From Hippopus hippopus (Eukaryota; Mollusca; Bivalvia; Cardiida; Cardiidae): 64,000 nucleotides of DNA. The translations under genes were made by a program, and so were the position numbers. The notes below the pieces were generated by a model that was not told where the DNA came from, did not search any database, and saw nothing but the letters and a program-made list of their open reading frames with translations. The stretch lies in contig OX328099.1 in the NCBI GenBank assembly GCA_946811185.2, positions 68,886,714 through 68,950,713 on the forward strand, read 5' to 3'. This document shows, one piece after another, positions 31,639-40,904 of the stretch. Each line of letters begins with the position of its first letter. Within the stretch, counting starts at the first letter, position 1.

Positions 31639-32070
31639 TTATAAATAATATTTATCTTTCATAATAATAACCATTATCATATACAACAAGAAATAATGGT
31701 TCACCTTTGGGATAGTAATCTTTTTATCTGAACTATTTTTTATAAGTGTTGTTATATCTTCTCTTTTATAATCAAGGTTAACATCAAACTTGTCAATTAC
31801 ACCTTGTAAGATTAAATTACTATTAAGTAGAATTTTAACATGACCCTCACGCAATATAACATACCCAAGACCAAGTTGAATTTTTACGCTTCTTTTTTCA
31901 GTTAGATCTACACCTTCTTCGGGTTTTAGTACTATGTCACTTTGCAAATATACTTCCCATACATTTTTTCTAATCTGAGTAGGTGGAAATTCTAAATCTC
32001 TAAAAGGAAACCATGCTGTATTTTCCATATTTTCATTACTTTTTGTATGAAAATTATTTTTGCATAACAT
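31639..32070 (-). pseudogene. dUTPase-fold-like protein 2 (3' frameshift)
   Basis: A paralogue of the neighbouring gene and the partner of 61502-61900. The visible frame (143 residues) has WFPFRDLEFPPTQIRKNVWE, VKIQLGLGYVI and ITTLIKNSSDKKITIP. Compared with element 2, the C-terminal strand appears in another frame after about 31707, in a G-run, so the last 20 or so residues of this frame (ending KDKYYL) are probably wrong sense. CTATATAAAAATATG precedes the start. It shares the barrel pattern of its neighbour but is less conserved. No enzymatic motif is seen. Confidence 0.6.
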
Positions 32071-32112
32071 ATTTTTATATAGTAAACTTATTTCTTTAAA
32101 TGAAAAAAAATT

Positions 32113-32696
32113 TTATAATAAAGCTCCTAAGATTGGGATATTCGCGAATGGACTATTAGGTCCGATTAAAAGTCCTCTTCCATCATAAATCTCTCCTCCT
32201 TGCTTTAATTACAAACCATCACCGACAGACATTAATCCTTCACCTTTGTATGGCTTTAAGTATAATCCGCATCCATCAGTTTCAACTTGACAAATGCGTC
32301 CTCCTTTTTTAAGATAAAGACCCGATCCCATCGCTTTTTGTACACCCATTTGAGCTAATCCGGAAAGAGCACCAACACCTAAAGCCGGTAAAACGGTTTT
32401 CGCGAGCATCGGCAAAGCTCTAGCAGCCAACCCAGCCAACATTCCGAGAAAACCTCCCTCTATTTTCGCGTTATATTTAAGTTGTTTCGCGGACATTTTA
32501 ATCGTGATACCATTACCATCCTTATAGGCTTTAGCTATTTTTCTCGCTTGCGAATTGGTTAATGCTAAAACATCATTACCTCGTAAATCTTCGTGACCTA
32601 AACGAATACCGGACAACCACCGGATTTAACGGCATGTTGAAGCTTTTGCTTTTGTCCTTCAGATATTTTTACTTTAATGTTAATGTAACTCGTCAT
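32113..32696 (-). pseudogene. Gly-rich membrane-active-like virion protein (broken)
   Basis: The homologue of intact 60881-61465. The start at 32696 has TTATATAAAATG directly on it. A short deletion near 32615-32620 shifts the frame after about 34 codons. The main frame (32616-32209) then carries NSQARKIAKAYKDGNGITIKM and the hydrophobic GGFLGMLAGLAARALPMLA and VLPALGVGALSGLAQ, and GSGLYLKKGG repeats. An in-frame TAA at 32209-32211 precedes the open tail ending PFANIPILGAL before TAA 32113-32115. The helix pair plus GLYLK repeats resembles lytic or core peptides of adintoviruses. That function is inferred. Confidence 0.75.
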
Positions 32697-32738
32697 TTTA
32701 TATAACAGTTTTTTTTTTTTTTAGCCCAAACAAAGGAG

Positions 32739-33512
32739 TTATCTCGCTTCTCTAATATGAAATCTAATTGTTAAACTCTCGCCTCTAAGATTTAGTAACG
32801 TTCCGTTTTGATCCGTAATACTTACCTTTAGGTTATGTATTTCATCTAACGTTATTGGTAAGTATACTAAATTAACTGGCGACTCAATTATCTTATATCC
32901 AGGCGAAACATCCGGGAAAAAGGAGTAAATAACGTTTTTTGTCGAACCATTAACGTAACTTCCCAAAATAATATCTATGTTAACGAGCAAACTATTTATA
33001 CTAAGAATGTTTACTACGTTCTCCGACTCGTGGAATCCTTCCGTATATTTAGCGCTAGTAAATCCTAATACTTTAGCAATGGAGCCTGGTTGATTGAAAT
33101 CTACTTGATAACCATTTTCCAGAGTAAGAACGGACTTTAGGGTATTGGTGTTCGCAGAAATATTAATATAATACCCTTCATTAACTTCGTCGTAATGACC
33201 CTTTTTTCTCATTTCCTGGTGAATGGTATCATTAATGTCAACAAGGTCGTAACTTCCTTCGGGTATTTTTATTTTAGTCCACGTAGTACCGCTGTCTGTA
33301 GAATAAACGAACGTATTGTTCGTCCCATCGATGTTCGGGAACGAGTAGTAAGTTTCGAGGTTTACTAAATCTATTTCATACACTTTATCCTTTTCCAGTT
33401 GAATTGGGGGATTAACCCTCGTTGTAAAACGCGTTTTGTTGTCGCTTACTATGATTTGAAACGATGTTTTGTGTTCCGTATTTTTTACAATTTGTTCTAA
33501 AAGATCTTCCAT
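32739..33512 (-). CDS. Penton-like minor capsid protein
   Basis: 257 residues, intact, and the same length in element 2 (60082-60855). It begins MEDLLEQIVKNTEHKTSFQI and has VYEIDLVNLETYYSFPNIDG, KIPEGSYDLVDINDTIHQEM and the closing LTIRFHIREAR. These strings mark the single jelly-roll minor capsid (penton) protein of animal Polintons, which closes the five-fold vertices. ATTTTATAAAATG is placed on the start. It is tightly packed (14 bp from the preceding gene), suggesting a late-type gene block. The intact frame in a copy with many broken neighbours shows that decay is recent. Confidence 0.88.
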   Translation of the reverse strand: MEDLLEQIVKNTEHKTSFQIIVSDNKTRFTTRVNPPIQLEKDKVYEIDLVNLETYYSFPNIDGTNNTFVYSTDSGTTWTKIKIPEGSYDLVDINDTIHQEMRKKGHYDEVNEGYYINISANTNTLKSVLTLENGYQVDFNQPGSIAKVLGFTSAKYTEGFHESENVVNILSINSLLVNIDIILGSYVNGSTKNVIYSFFPDVSPGYKIIESPVNLVYLPITLDEIHNLKVSITDQNGTLLNLRGESLTIRFHIREAR

Positions 33513-33526
33513 TTTATAAAATATTT

Positions 33527-33970
33527 TTATAAATTAAAATGCTCGCAAGCGATAATAAAGAATTCTTCTAATCCATCTTTCTCGCTATTTTCGAAACTAG
33601 AATTATAATAATCGGTAAAAAATTCTATCATTTCATCTTCATAAAACTCCCCGTAGGTATAACACGCGGATGTAATATAAATAATAAAATATATATTAAA
33701 ATAAAAATCGTACAACAATTTTACGATTCTAACTTCATGACCTGATTTTAGATATATTTCTCGCATGATCTCCAATCGTTCTTCTAGGTAATCTATTAAT
33801 ATTTTTACTAAATAACTTTTTTCGGAATGATCATAATTTTTTATTCCCATTTGTTCTAATATCATTTTTAAATTATGTCTCGTAAAACATTCCGCGTTTT
33901 TTTCTAAATCCAATTTTAATCTTAGAAAAATTAATTCGCATTTATCCTTATATTTTTCTAACTCTGACAT
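33527..33970 (-). CDS. Helical acidic protein, unknown
   Basis: 147 residues, intact. Mostly alpha-helical with aromatic-rich stretches (LLYDFYFNIYFIIYITSACY, about residues 86-105, borderline membrane segment) and an acidic tail. It occupies the slot between ATPase and penton. In element 2 the same slot (59696-60022) encodes a protein without clear similarity. The start has CTTATAAAAAAGAGAATG. I do not recognise it. Confidence 0.6.
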   Translation of the reverse strand: MSELEKYKDKCELIFLRLKLDLEKNAECFTRHNLKMILEQMGIKNYDHSEKSYLVKILIDYLEERLEIMREIYLKSGHEVRIVKLLYDFYFNIYFIIYITSACYTYGEFYEDEMIEFFTDYYNSSFENSEKDGLEEFFIIACEHFNL

Positions 33971-34000
33971 TCTCTTTTTTATAAGTAATCTTTTTTTTCT

Positions 34001-34784
34001 TTAACTCGACTTAGGCACGTAAAAATTGTCATAACCGTTTCTATACTTCCCATAATGTTTTTTACTGGTTAAATCAATGATAGCAAAACTGTACAGTCTT
34101 TCCCACACCTTTTGACAAAATTTTCTAAACTCATCCTTAGGCATATCATCACCTACATGATCGTTATAAATATGATTAATGTTTTTTAGGTCTTGTGGGA
34201 AAAGGCAAATAAAATTAGCGTTTTCTCTAATAGTTTGTCTCGGTAGTCTAAAATAATTTTTTGAGAGGTAAAAACAGTCAACATTACTATGCCTTCCCTG
34301 AACGTAATAACACTCGCATTTATTTTGCCTTTCTAAAAGTAAATCGTCAAAAATTATTAAATTTTTTATTTTCCGAGTTTAACTCTCTCGGATCGGGCAC
34401 ATCACTCGCAATTTCGAAGAAGTTACAATCTATATCCGATTTATCTTTAATTGTTTTAATCCATTCTTCGACTAAAGCCGTTGGTGCAACGTTTAGTTCT
34501 TGTATCTCATCACGGATGTTAAACAACCTTAAGATACATTCTTTTGGTAGTTTTTCTTCGAAAGCCTTTTTTAGTATTCGGTATTCAGGTTGAAAAAGAC
34601 TTTTTCCAAAGACACTCAAATCGTTGTAGTCGAGCCAACCCGGTCTAAGTAAAAGGTTTAACAATAAAGTAGTTTTACCACATCCGGATTTGCCTATAAT
34701 TAAACCTCTAATACTTCTCGGTAAAAGGGAGTGATTAAATCTCCTCGATACTGCTTCATTCCACGATAAGTTTATAATATCCAT
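34001..34784 (-). pseudogene. Genome-packaging ATPase (FtsK/HerA type), frameshifted
   Basis: A P-loop ATPase that would pump DNA into the capsid. Walker A is GKSGCGKTT at residues 31-39 after MDIINLSWNEAVSRRFNHSL. The open piece 34784-34347 ends after NSENKKFNNF. An extra A in an A-run near 34370 shifts the frame. Beyond it, to TAA 34001-34003, the Walker B region and C-terminus (YYV..GRHSNVDCFYLSKNYF-like) are readable in another frame. The total of about 260 residues equals the element 2 copy (58872-59652), which is broken at a different place. It diverges from the PLA2 gene across 43 bp. Confidence 0.9.
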
Positions 34785-34827
34785 TTTATTTAACTTTTTT
34801 ATTTTTTTTATTTTTTAATATATAAAA
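34785..34827. promoter_or_regulatory. Divergent intergenic promoter region
   Basis: A 43-bp AT-only-like spacer between the opposing ATGs of the ATPase (minus) and PLA2 (plus) genes. It ends with AATATATAAAAATG on the plus side and AAATAAAATG on the minus side. In element 2 the same pair is only 32 bp apart. No room exists for conventional separated promoters. Confidence 0.55.
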
Positions 34828-35344
34828 ATGTATTGCGTTAAATGTAAAAAGCGTACTGATACAAAAAATATAACTTTCGTCGTTACTAAAAATAAAAGAA
34901 ATATGAAACGCGGGAAATGAGCGGTTAGCGGAACAACTAAAACCCAATTTGTTAAGACGCCAAAGGGTGGATCAATACTAAATAAAGTTATAAACAACAT
35001 GCCTTTCGAAATGCATCTCCCGGTCACAACTTTACGGGACCCAGTACTAAACTAAAGGAGAGACTCAACCCGGATCTAACTCCGAAAAGATGGAGTAAAC
35101 CGATAAATCGCGTCGATAAATCCGCTTATAATCACGACGTCTGCTATCTTAAGCATAATGACACTGCCACAAGAAACTCGGTGTGCGATAAGAATATGTT
35201 AACGGAGTTAGAAGGGATTTACAATCCTACTATTAGAAAAAAGAATGGAAAGGGGCTTGGTAAGTAAACTTATCGGAACGAAGATGAAATTCGGAATGGG
35301 AATGAACTCGCCGCCGACTCGCTCGGTGAAAAAAAAATCCCGAG
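34828..35344 (+). pseudogene. Zinc-ribbon plus phospholipase A2-like protein (broken)
   Basis: The homologue of intact 58342-58839. It starts MYCVKCKKRTD with a CxxC. An in-frame TGA at 34918-34920 replaces a ribbon cysteine. A frame shift lies near 35022-35028, just before the PLA2 loop. Downstream, the NPDLTPKRWSKPINRVD-like and HNDTATRNS-like words are readable in another frame. The stretch before the integrase (about 35300-35335) contains an insertion rich in CGCCGCCGACTCGC not found in element 2. In parvoviruses and adintoviruses such domains breach endosomal membranes. This copy cannot make the protein. Confidence 0.8.
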
Positions 35345-36253
35345 ATGCTGAAATTAGTGGAAGAATTACACAAACTCATAAGAAGGAAATTTAAGAAAAG
35401 GAGAGTTATAGTAAAAGGTATAGATAAGATATGGGCCGCGGATTTAGTAGACATGCGAGCTTTTTCTAAAAATAATGATGGCGTTAAATACCTTCTCGCT
35501 GTCATCGATATTTTTTCTAAATACGGATGGTTAGTACCGTTAAAAAATAAAACGGGGTATTCTACCGCTATAGCATTGGAGAGTATTTTTAAGGAAAGGA
35601 AACCCGAAAAAATGTGGGTGGATGAGGGTAGAGAGTTTTATAACAAAGATGTAAAAGCGTTGGTTGAAATATATTCTACCCAAAACGAAGATAAATCTAG
35701 CGTGGTTGAGAGATGGATTAGAACGATGAAAGAAAAGATGTGGAAGTATTTTACCACTTACAACACAAACGTTTACATCGATGTGTTACCTAATCTCGTT
35801 AAAGAATATAATAATACGAGGCATTCATCCACTAAGATGACTCCGGTAAACGCTAGTAAAAAAGAAAACGAAACGAGAGTTTGGAGAAATCTTTACCCCC
35901 ATCATCCCGAAATACGTAAAGAAACTCCCAAGTTTTCCATCGAAGATAGAGTAAGGATATCTAAAAAGAAAAAGACTTTCGAGAAAGGTTATACAACGAG
36001 ATGGACTGAAGAGGTTTTTACGATTTCCAAGGTAAAAGATACATCGCCTATAACGTATAAAATTAAGGATGTTAATGGAGAAGACATACAAGGTACCTTT
36101 TATGAACCTGAACTGCAGAAAACCATTCAAGAGCAGCATAGGATAGAAAAGGTTATTAGAAAATTAAAAAAGAAATCTCTCGTAAAGTGGAAAGGCTATT
36201 CCAAAGAATTTAATTTGTGGGTCAATAATAAGAATATTTCAGATTTAAAATGA
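35345..36253 (+). CDS. Retroviral-type integrase with chromodomain
   Basis: 302 residues, intact. The DDE (rve) catalytic core has D33 in WAADLVDM, D93 in MWVDEGREFYN and E122 in SSVVERWIR. Only 28 residues separate D93 and E122, fewer than the 35 of classical D,D35E enzymes, and element 2 shows the same spacing. A basic middle domain follows (RVRISKKKKTFEKGY), then an SH3-like or chromo C-terminus, LVKWKGYSKEFNLWV (about 280-294), which could read histone marks and guide insertion. The TGA overlaps the protease ATG (ATGA). It would join the linear DNA ends to the host genome with 6-bp duplications. Confidence 0.93.
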   Translation: MLKLVEELHKLIRRKFKKRRVIVKGIDKIWAADLVDMRAFSKNNDGVKYLLAVIDIFSKYGWLVPLKNKTGYSTAIALESIFKERKPEKMWVDEGREFYNKDVKALVEIYSTQNEDKSSVVERWIRTMKEKMWKYFTTYNTNVYIDVLPNLVKEYNNTRHSSTKMTPVNASKKENETRVWRNLYPHHPEIRKETPKFSIEDRVRISKKKKTFEKGYTTRWTEEVFTISKVKDTSPITYKIKDVNGEDIQGTFYEPELQKTIQEQHRIEKVIRKLKKKSLVKWKGYSKEFNLWVNNKNISDLK

Positions 36254-36681
36254 CAGATATCGAGATTACAAAAAACGAAATTTTACCGAATAAACCGTTG
36301 AACAATTTCGAATTAGAAGACGCCGTGAAAAGATTAAAGATTCCTTCTTTTAGAGGAGTTTTTTTACTAGATACATTACCGAGAAAACCGAGTAAAAAAG
36401 AATGCAGTATAGTAAACTTCGATAAAAGCGGCGGACCCAGTACACATTGGGTCGCTTGGTATAAAAACGGTGAAAATAAAATTTATTTTGACAGTTACAG
36501 AATACAGCCGCCTAACGAAATTCGAGAGTATCTAAAAAGCCCGATATACTATAATACCGATCAAATACAACAAGCAGGGCAAGTATTTTGTGGACATTTA
36601 TGTTTATACGTTCTAAAAGAGTTAGGCTCTGGGTCTTCTCTGGCGAAGACAGAGGAAAAGTTTCGAGACGTTAATAAATAA
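36250..36681 (+). CDS. Adenain-like cysteine protease
   Basis: 143 residues, intact. Catalytic residues are visible in adenovirus-protease order: H66 in GGPSTHWVAWYK, D81 in IYFDSYRIQPP, Q107 and C114 in QAGQVFCGHLCLYVLKEL. The Q-to-C distance of seven matches adenain. It would mature capsid or core proteins such as the Gly-rich precursor. The start overlaps the integrase stop. The length is shorter than adenovirus protease (about 200), normal for Polintons. The copy in element 2 is also intact. Confidence 0.92.
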   Translation: MTDIEITKNEILPNKPLNNFELEDAVKRLKIPSFRGVFLLDTLPRKPSKKECSIVNFDKSGGPSTHWVAWYKNGENKIYFDSYRIQPPNEIREYLKSPIYYNTDQIQQAGQVFCGHLCLYVLKELGSGSSLAKTEEKFRDVNK

Positions 36682-36701
36682 ATTTTTTTAGTATATAAAA
36701 T

Positions 36702-38039
36702 ATGCCTGTCGATAAATTCGGACGAATGGAAAAGATGGATAAAACGAGCGACGGTGATGGTGTGTCGCTCGCTTATATAAATAATAATTTTTTACGTAAA
36801 GATGGAACAACCACTGTTACTGGTTCTATAGACATGAATGGTAATACATTAACGAGGGTCAGTAATCTGGTAAATCCTCATGACGCGGCAACGAAACATT
36901 ACGTGGATGGAAATTCTGGCGGCGGGTTATTAAAAGAAAACGACGGATACCAAGCCCTCGGATTTATAAATATGGCTTTCAACGAAATAAGAAACGTTAA
37001 GGAGCCTACAGAACCTGATGAAACTGCTACTAAAAAATATGTAGATAATTTTGATCGAGCCTTCGTTCATAAAGGTGGTAGGTGGTATGTAGCAGTCGAT
37101 GAAATCTCTATGGAAAAACGAAGAATTAATAATCTCGGAGATGATCAAGCTGCTAATAAGTTTTACGTAGATACCACCGTTGAGACGGCTACCGCGGGAG
37201 AAAAAGCTTTGACTAAAGAACAAGATGGATCTTTTTCCGCTATTGCAGATATAGATATGAAAGGGAATAGTTTAACAAATCTTATAGATCCTACATATCC
37301 GCAAGATGCAGCAACCAAAAGATATGTAGATGATGCTAATCGAGCCTTTGTTCATGGTGGAGATAGTGAGTATATAGCCGTTGCTGACGTTTCTATGGGT
37401 GAACGGAGGATTTCCAACGTTGGACAACCTTTAGAATACCATCAGGCTGTAAATAAGTATTACGTAGACAGCAATATAGAAGCTGTTAAAAGTTTTTCGG
37501 GGAGTGGCGCGATATTAAAAACTCCAGAAGGAACTTTTTCAGCTGTTAGCGATATCGATATGAATGGTAAGTTTTTAAAAAATATTGGAGACCCGAGAGA
37601 GCCACTAGACGTGGCAACTAAGGCTTACGTAGATGGGATGAAGAGATTTAACAAACCTATTATAACCGTGTGTGCTGAAGAACAGGGACCAATTGCAAAT
37701 GGTAATTATGAGTTCTCATTCGGTAATGGCAATTCAGGTCGTAAACACGGTTTAGGGGGTTACTATACGAGTGCGCCGGGTAAAATTATAAGAGGAAGTT
37801 TAATGACTGTTGGAAGTCCTCAAGATGCACCAGAAGAGGTAAAAGTTAATATTGTCGTAAACGGAATAGAACAGGTTAATCACTCTATTATTAAAAAAGC
37901 GGACGAAAGTTGTAGTTGTATAGTTTTTCCGAGGCCATTGGAGGTAAAGGAATGCGACGTCATAAACTTTATTTCAAGATCAACCAACCGTGGTGTAACA
38001 CATGCTTACATATCTATTTTGATAGAATTAGACTTGTAA
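36702..38039 (+). CDS. Fibre/spike-like protein with ATKxYVD repeats
   Basis: 445 residues, intact. After MPVDKFGRMEK and an INNNFLRKDG block, about six degenerate repeats of a DxxGxxLxN....AATKxYVD unit (e.g. DAATKHYVD, DAATKRYVD, DVATKAYVD) build an elongated, probably trimeric beta-structured stalk, as in phage tail fibres. The C-terminal part (EFSFGNGNSGRKHGLGGYY onward) is a compact head with KVNIVVNGIEQ and ISILIELDL. It is probably the receptor-binding virion fibre; binding is inferred. AGTATATAAAATATG lies at the start. A conserved hairpin follows the stop. The element 2 copy has three stops. Confidence 0.82.
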   Translation: MPVDKFGRMEKMDKTSDGDGVSLAYINNNFLRKDGTTTVTGSIDMNGNTLTRVSNLVNPHDAATKHYVDGNSGGGLLKENDGYQALGFINMAFNEIRNVKEPTEPDETATKKYVDNFDRAFVHKGGRWYVAVDEISMEKRRINNLGDDQAANKFYVDTTVETATAGEKALTKEQDGSFSAIADIDMKGNSLTNLIDPTYPQDAATKRYVDDANRAFVHGGDSEYIAVADVSMGERRISNVGQPLEYHQAVNKYYVDSNIEAVKSFSGSGAILKTPEGTFSAVSDIDMNGKFLKNIGDPREPLDVATKAYVDGMKRFNKPIITVCAEEQGPIANGNYEFSFGNGNSGRKHGLGGYYTSAPGKIIRGSLMTVGSPQDAPEEVKVNIVVNGIEQVNHSIIKKADESCSCIVFPRPLEVKECDVINFISRSTNRGVTHAYISILIELDL

Positions 38040-38040
38040 A

Positions 38041-38071
38041 AAATATAACTTAGTTTATAAAAGTTATATTT
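38041..38071. terminator. Hairpin after the fibre gene
   Basis: AAATATAACTT (38041-38051) and AAGTTATATTT (38061-38071) form an 11-bp stem with a 9-base loop directly after the fibre stop. The same stem sequence follows the fibre gene of element 2 (55650-55680). It lies between convergent genes, so a shared RNA 3'-end signal is likely. Confidence 0.65.
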
Positions 38072-38109
38072 TTATATTTTACACGCAACGAGGTATTTTC
38101 AGCGATAAT

Positions 38110-38808
38110 TTAGTTATCCTCATCCTCGTCAGAACTTGGGTATTCATCTAAGATATTAGGTAAAATTTCCTTTTCCTTTCCCGGTAATTTTGCATTCTTT
38201 TCTATTATTTTTACCAATATAACTTTAATCTGAATCGTTTCGATGTTTTTATTTTTAAATATTCCTTCTACTTTTAAAATACCAAACAACTTACAAGCAA
38301 TTTTCTTATATGAAAGAGGGTTTACTTCTTGGCTGTTTTCATCGTAAAAGCGGGTCTTATGTTGACTGTTTTCGTAAAGCTTTGGGTATAACATAGCCGT
38401 TCCATCCTCATTATATCTTAAAATATTAATGTCAGAATTTTTAATCTTATCTTCATTTAATTCTTTGTCCATTCCATGCTCTCGGAAGAAATCTGTTAGC
38501 TTTTCCAGATCTTCTGTAAAAGCTCTTTCCTTTTTCGTAGGCTTTTTACTGTTATAACATATTAAAGCTAAGGAGTAATCTTTTAGATCTTTTCCTTCTG
38601 CATTATTTCCAAATCCTGTATTAAGACCATATGAAAACAGTACAGGGGTACGTATAAACAACGAACCATTTTTATTATTAGAATATTTATACTCTATTGG
38701 AATTTTAACAGAAGCGTACTCTTTGTTTTTATATTTATTCGCGTAATTTATAGAAAGGTCTTCTTTACGAAGTTCACCACTTTTGATATAATTCGTATCT
38801 GTACTCAT
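38110..38808 (-). CDS. Unknown protein with acidic tail, possibly ssDNA-binding-like
   Basis: 232 residues, intact. Convergent with the fibre gene, the outermost gene before the right repeat. Beta-rich, with words LFIRTPVLFSYGLNTGFGNN, MLYPKLYENSQHKTRFYD, VNPLSYKKIACKLFGILKVE and a tail EYPSSDEDEDN. The TP..YGL...LYPKLY...KVE layout reminds me of an uncharacterised family in large DNA viruses sometimes thought to bind single-stranded DNA. An acidic C-terminal tail would fit. That link is weak. Element 2 lacks it at this position and has other genes instead. Confidence 0.6.
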   Translation of the reverse strand: MSTDTNYIKSGELRKEDLSINYANKYKNKEYASVKIPIEYKYSNNKNGSLFIRTPVLFSYGLNTGFGNNAEGKDLKDYSLALICYNSKKPTKKERAFTEDLEKLTDFFREHGMDKELNEDKIKNSDINILRYNEDGTAMLYPKLYENSQHKTRFYDENSQEVNPLSYKKIACKLFGILKVEGIFKNKNIETIQIKVILVKIIEKNAKLPGKEKEILPNILDEYPSSDEDEDN

Positions 38809-38861
38809 TTTTATTACAAGATTTATTTGCTTAACTTAATTCATTTTTGAAAAATCTTCGA

Positions 38862-39381
38862 GAACAATATCGATACGTTAGCTTGGGGACACACTAAGAT
38901 AGATACGCGGATCTTAGAAAATGTAGTACGTATAGGGCAGAATATATCAATGTTGTAATTTGCTCATATAGGTATATAGGGAAAATATAGGACGCGCCGA
39001 TCGGGAATTTTGTTCATATAGGTATATAGGGAAATATCGATACGTTAGCTTGGGAACACACTCGGGTAAATACGCGACAGAATGATCAACCCCCTTCCCC
39101 CTTCCCCCTACCCCCCTACCCAGATGACGATTTCCCCGGGAGGGCCGAGCGACCCCGACCGGAAGGGAGGGGGGACGATTTTGGGGGACCCCCGGAAGGC
39201 CGAGCGACCCCGACCGGAAGGGAGGGGGGTGAGGGATGAGAAGGGAGGGGATGAGAAGGGAGGGGAGGGGAGGGGAGGGGAGGGGATGAGAAGGGAGGGG
39301 ATGAAAGGGAGGGGAGGGGAGGGGAGGGGAGAGAGCGTACTAGATTTTGACCTGTCCCAGTTCTGTCCGTTTGTATCTACT
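38862..39381. repeat. Right terminal inverted repeat of element 1
   Basis: 520 bp, the inverted match of 22602-23084, 37 bp longer because the GGGGA-type block (39234-39330) has extra units. It carries a copy of the last codons of the polymerase (ATATCGATACGTTAGCTTGG at about 38868 and 39044). It ends ...GTATCTACT, followed by the duplicated target GTCTGA. Confidence 0.92.
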
Positions 39382-39387
39382 GTCTGA

Positions 39388-39907
39388 GACACCAAGACCA
39401 ACAGTCTTATCGCCTTAATGAGTACTCGACCTATAGTGTGGCCTCAGCAGTGCACACAAAGTTTTGCTGGGATTTTTCCATTTGACATGCTTTTGTGTCC
39501 GACTTGACATTTTTTCGAACCCGTTTGAAATACCATCAAGACAAACATTCAAAAAAACACTCATGAGTATCAAACAAAAAAGGTGACCAGGGTGCAAGAC
39601 CAACAGACTGACTTTGCTACGTCATTTTACATATTACCAGAGAGTGTGTGTACTGCCGACTCATTTTAACTTACCTGGGACCCAGGGAAAAAACATCATT
39701 ATTTTGAACTTCGACCACTGACATTTTTTTTTAACATACCTCACAGCTTAGAAGAAGAACCCTTATCGTTATCCTACTGTGTTTTGGAGACATATACATT
39801 TTCATTTATTTAAAGTGACTTTAGGACAAAGTGTATTTTTCAGTGACAGTGACACTAGTTTCTGATGGTGACCAGTTCCAGCACATTAGGGTATTGGAAA
39901 GCGGTTA
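39388..39907. other. Flanking DNA, nothing recognised
   Basis: Sequence between the element 1 right end and the LTR-retrotransposon fragment. No supportable gene. Confidence 0.4.
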
Positions 39908-39919
39908 TGAAGTGTGCGT

Positions 39920-40180
39920 GAGTAAACATGTTCAGTGAGTCGTTGTAGTGCTTCTTCGATCATGGGTGGTGGTATACCCCGATGTCTTTGCTTAAAGGGT
40001 ATGTCAGTCATAAGGTCGATTCGATGCTTAATCTTGATGCATGTCCCAATATCTATATCACTCACTGAAAATATGTATTTGTGGTTCTTCAGGAGGTTTA
40101 CAAGCTCTACCTTCTGGTCTGCATCGAGAAGTCCAGCTTCATCGATATTTAGACTGTCTGGTACTTACTCATGTATGTCC
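39920..40180 (-). pseudogene. Reverse transcriptase N-terminal fragment
   Basis: The minus-strand frame ending near 39920 contains LDADQKVELVNLLKNHKYIF, DIDIGTCIKIKHRIDL and PFKQRHRGIPPPMIEEAL in succession. This is the region just before the first catalytic aspartate of Gypsy-type RT. The TADD-type active site is missing because the copy is truncated. Confidence 0.7.
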
Positions 40181-40571
40181 TTGTCTCCTATCTTATCGAA
40201 CACTACATCTGCAACTGTAACTTGATGTAACTCTCACAAATTAGCTCGTGGCTGTATTACTACAGGACTGGTTGTGAGATTGGATTTCTTGACTTTGATG
40301 TCTGTTTTCTTTCCATAAGTATACTACTGCAGGTGTTATCTATAGATGATGGTAGATGACTGTCCTGTAATTGCTGTTGATGATGGACAATTCATCTCCT
40401 TGATTGCATAACCTGCAATCTCCATGGATTGATTAGGATTGAGGACTATCTTCCGATTAGCAGCACATCTAATAAGCACAACAACAGCAAGTCTGCTGTT
40501 GTTTTTCCTGAGTTCCCTTTTCTTATTGTAATGGTTCTAAAGCTAATGTACCAAGGGGTGTGAAGCTTGGC

Positions 40572-40904
40572 TTACTGTAAGAACTGTTCTCCAAAATTGT
40601 TCTTGAAGTTGTTTTCGCAGTCTATCACCAATTCATTCAAAACGTTGGTGCCTAGAATGACTGGCGTCTGAACAGAATATTGAATGTCCGATGTTACAAG
40701 AAGTAAATATGGTAAGGGCTTTGCTCCAGGTAATCCTTTTTCAATGCTGATCTTTGTCTCTATATAGCCAATATATGGTAGATTCTGTCCATCTGCGCAT
40801 TTCATATTCAAGATGTTTCCAACAGTTTTGATTTCAATGTCACAAATATGTTCCTTATGAAAAGACTCTGATACTAGACTTACACAGCTTCCCGTATCAA
40901 GCAA
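40572..40904 (-). pseudogene. Retroviral-type aspartic protease
   Basis: 110 open residues starting MLDTGSCVSLVSESF, the DTGS active-site loop of a dimeric retropepsin, followed by the VILGTNVLNEL block equivalent to the ILG flap-side motif. It would cleave Gag-Pol. The frame is cut off from gag (a TAA sits a few codons upstream) and from RT. LTR-retrotransposon origin is certain from the motif pair. Confidence 0.85.

Larger units (their letters stand above)
22602..39381. mobile_element. Polinton/Maverick (adintovirus-like) provirus, element 1
   Basis: A 16.8-kb element with inverted repeats at 22602-23084 and 38862-39381. The first bases are AG and the last CT, as expected for Polintons. 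The flanking six bases GTCCGA (22596-22601) and GTCTGA (39382-39387) match at five of six positions, a credible target duplication. The content is a protein-primed DNA polymerase B, retroviral-type integrase, FtsK/HerA packaging ATPase, adenain-like protease, double jelly-roll capsid and penton-like protein. This set defines Polintons and adintoviruses, which replicate as DNA, make capsids and integrate. Several genes are broken, so this copy looks unable to act on its own. Confidence 0.93.

Noticed and set aside
39082..39401. Open frames on both strands in the G-rich block near the right end of element 1
   Set aside because: The composition is simple-sequence (Gly/Arg/Glu or Ser/Pro). They lie within the inverted repeat and have no homologous frame logic.
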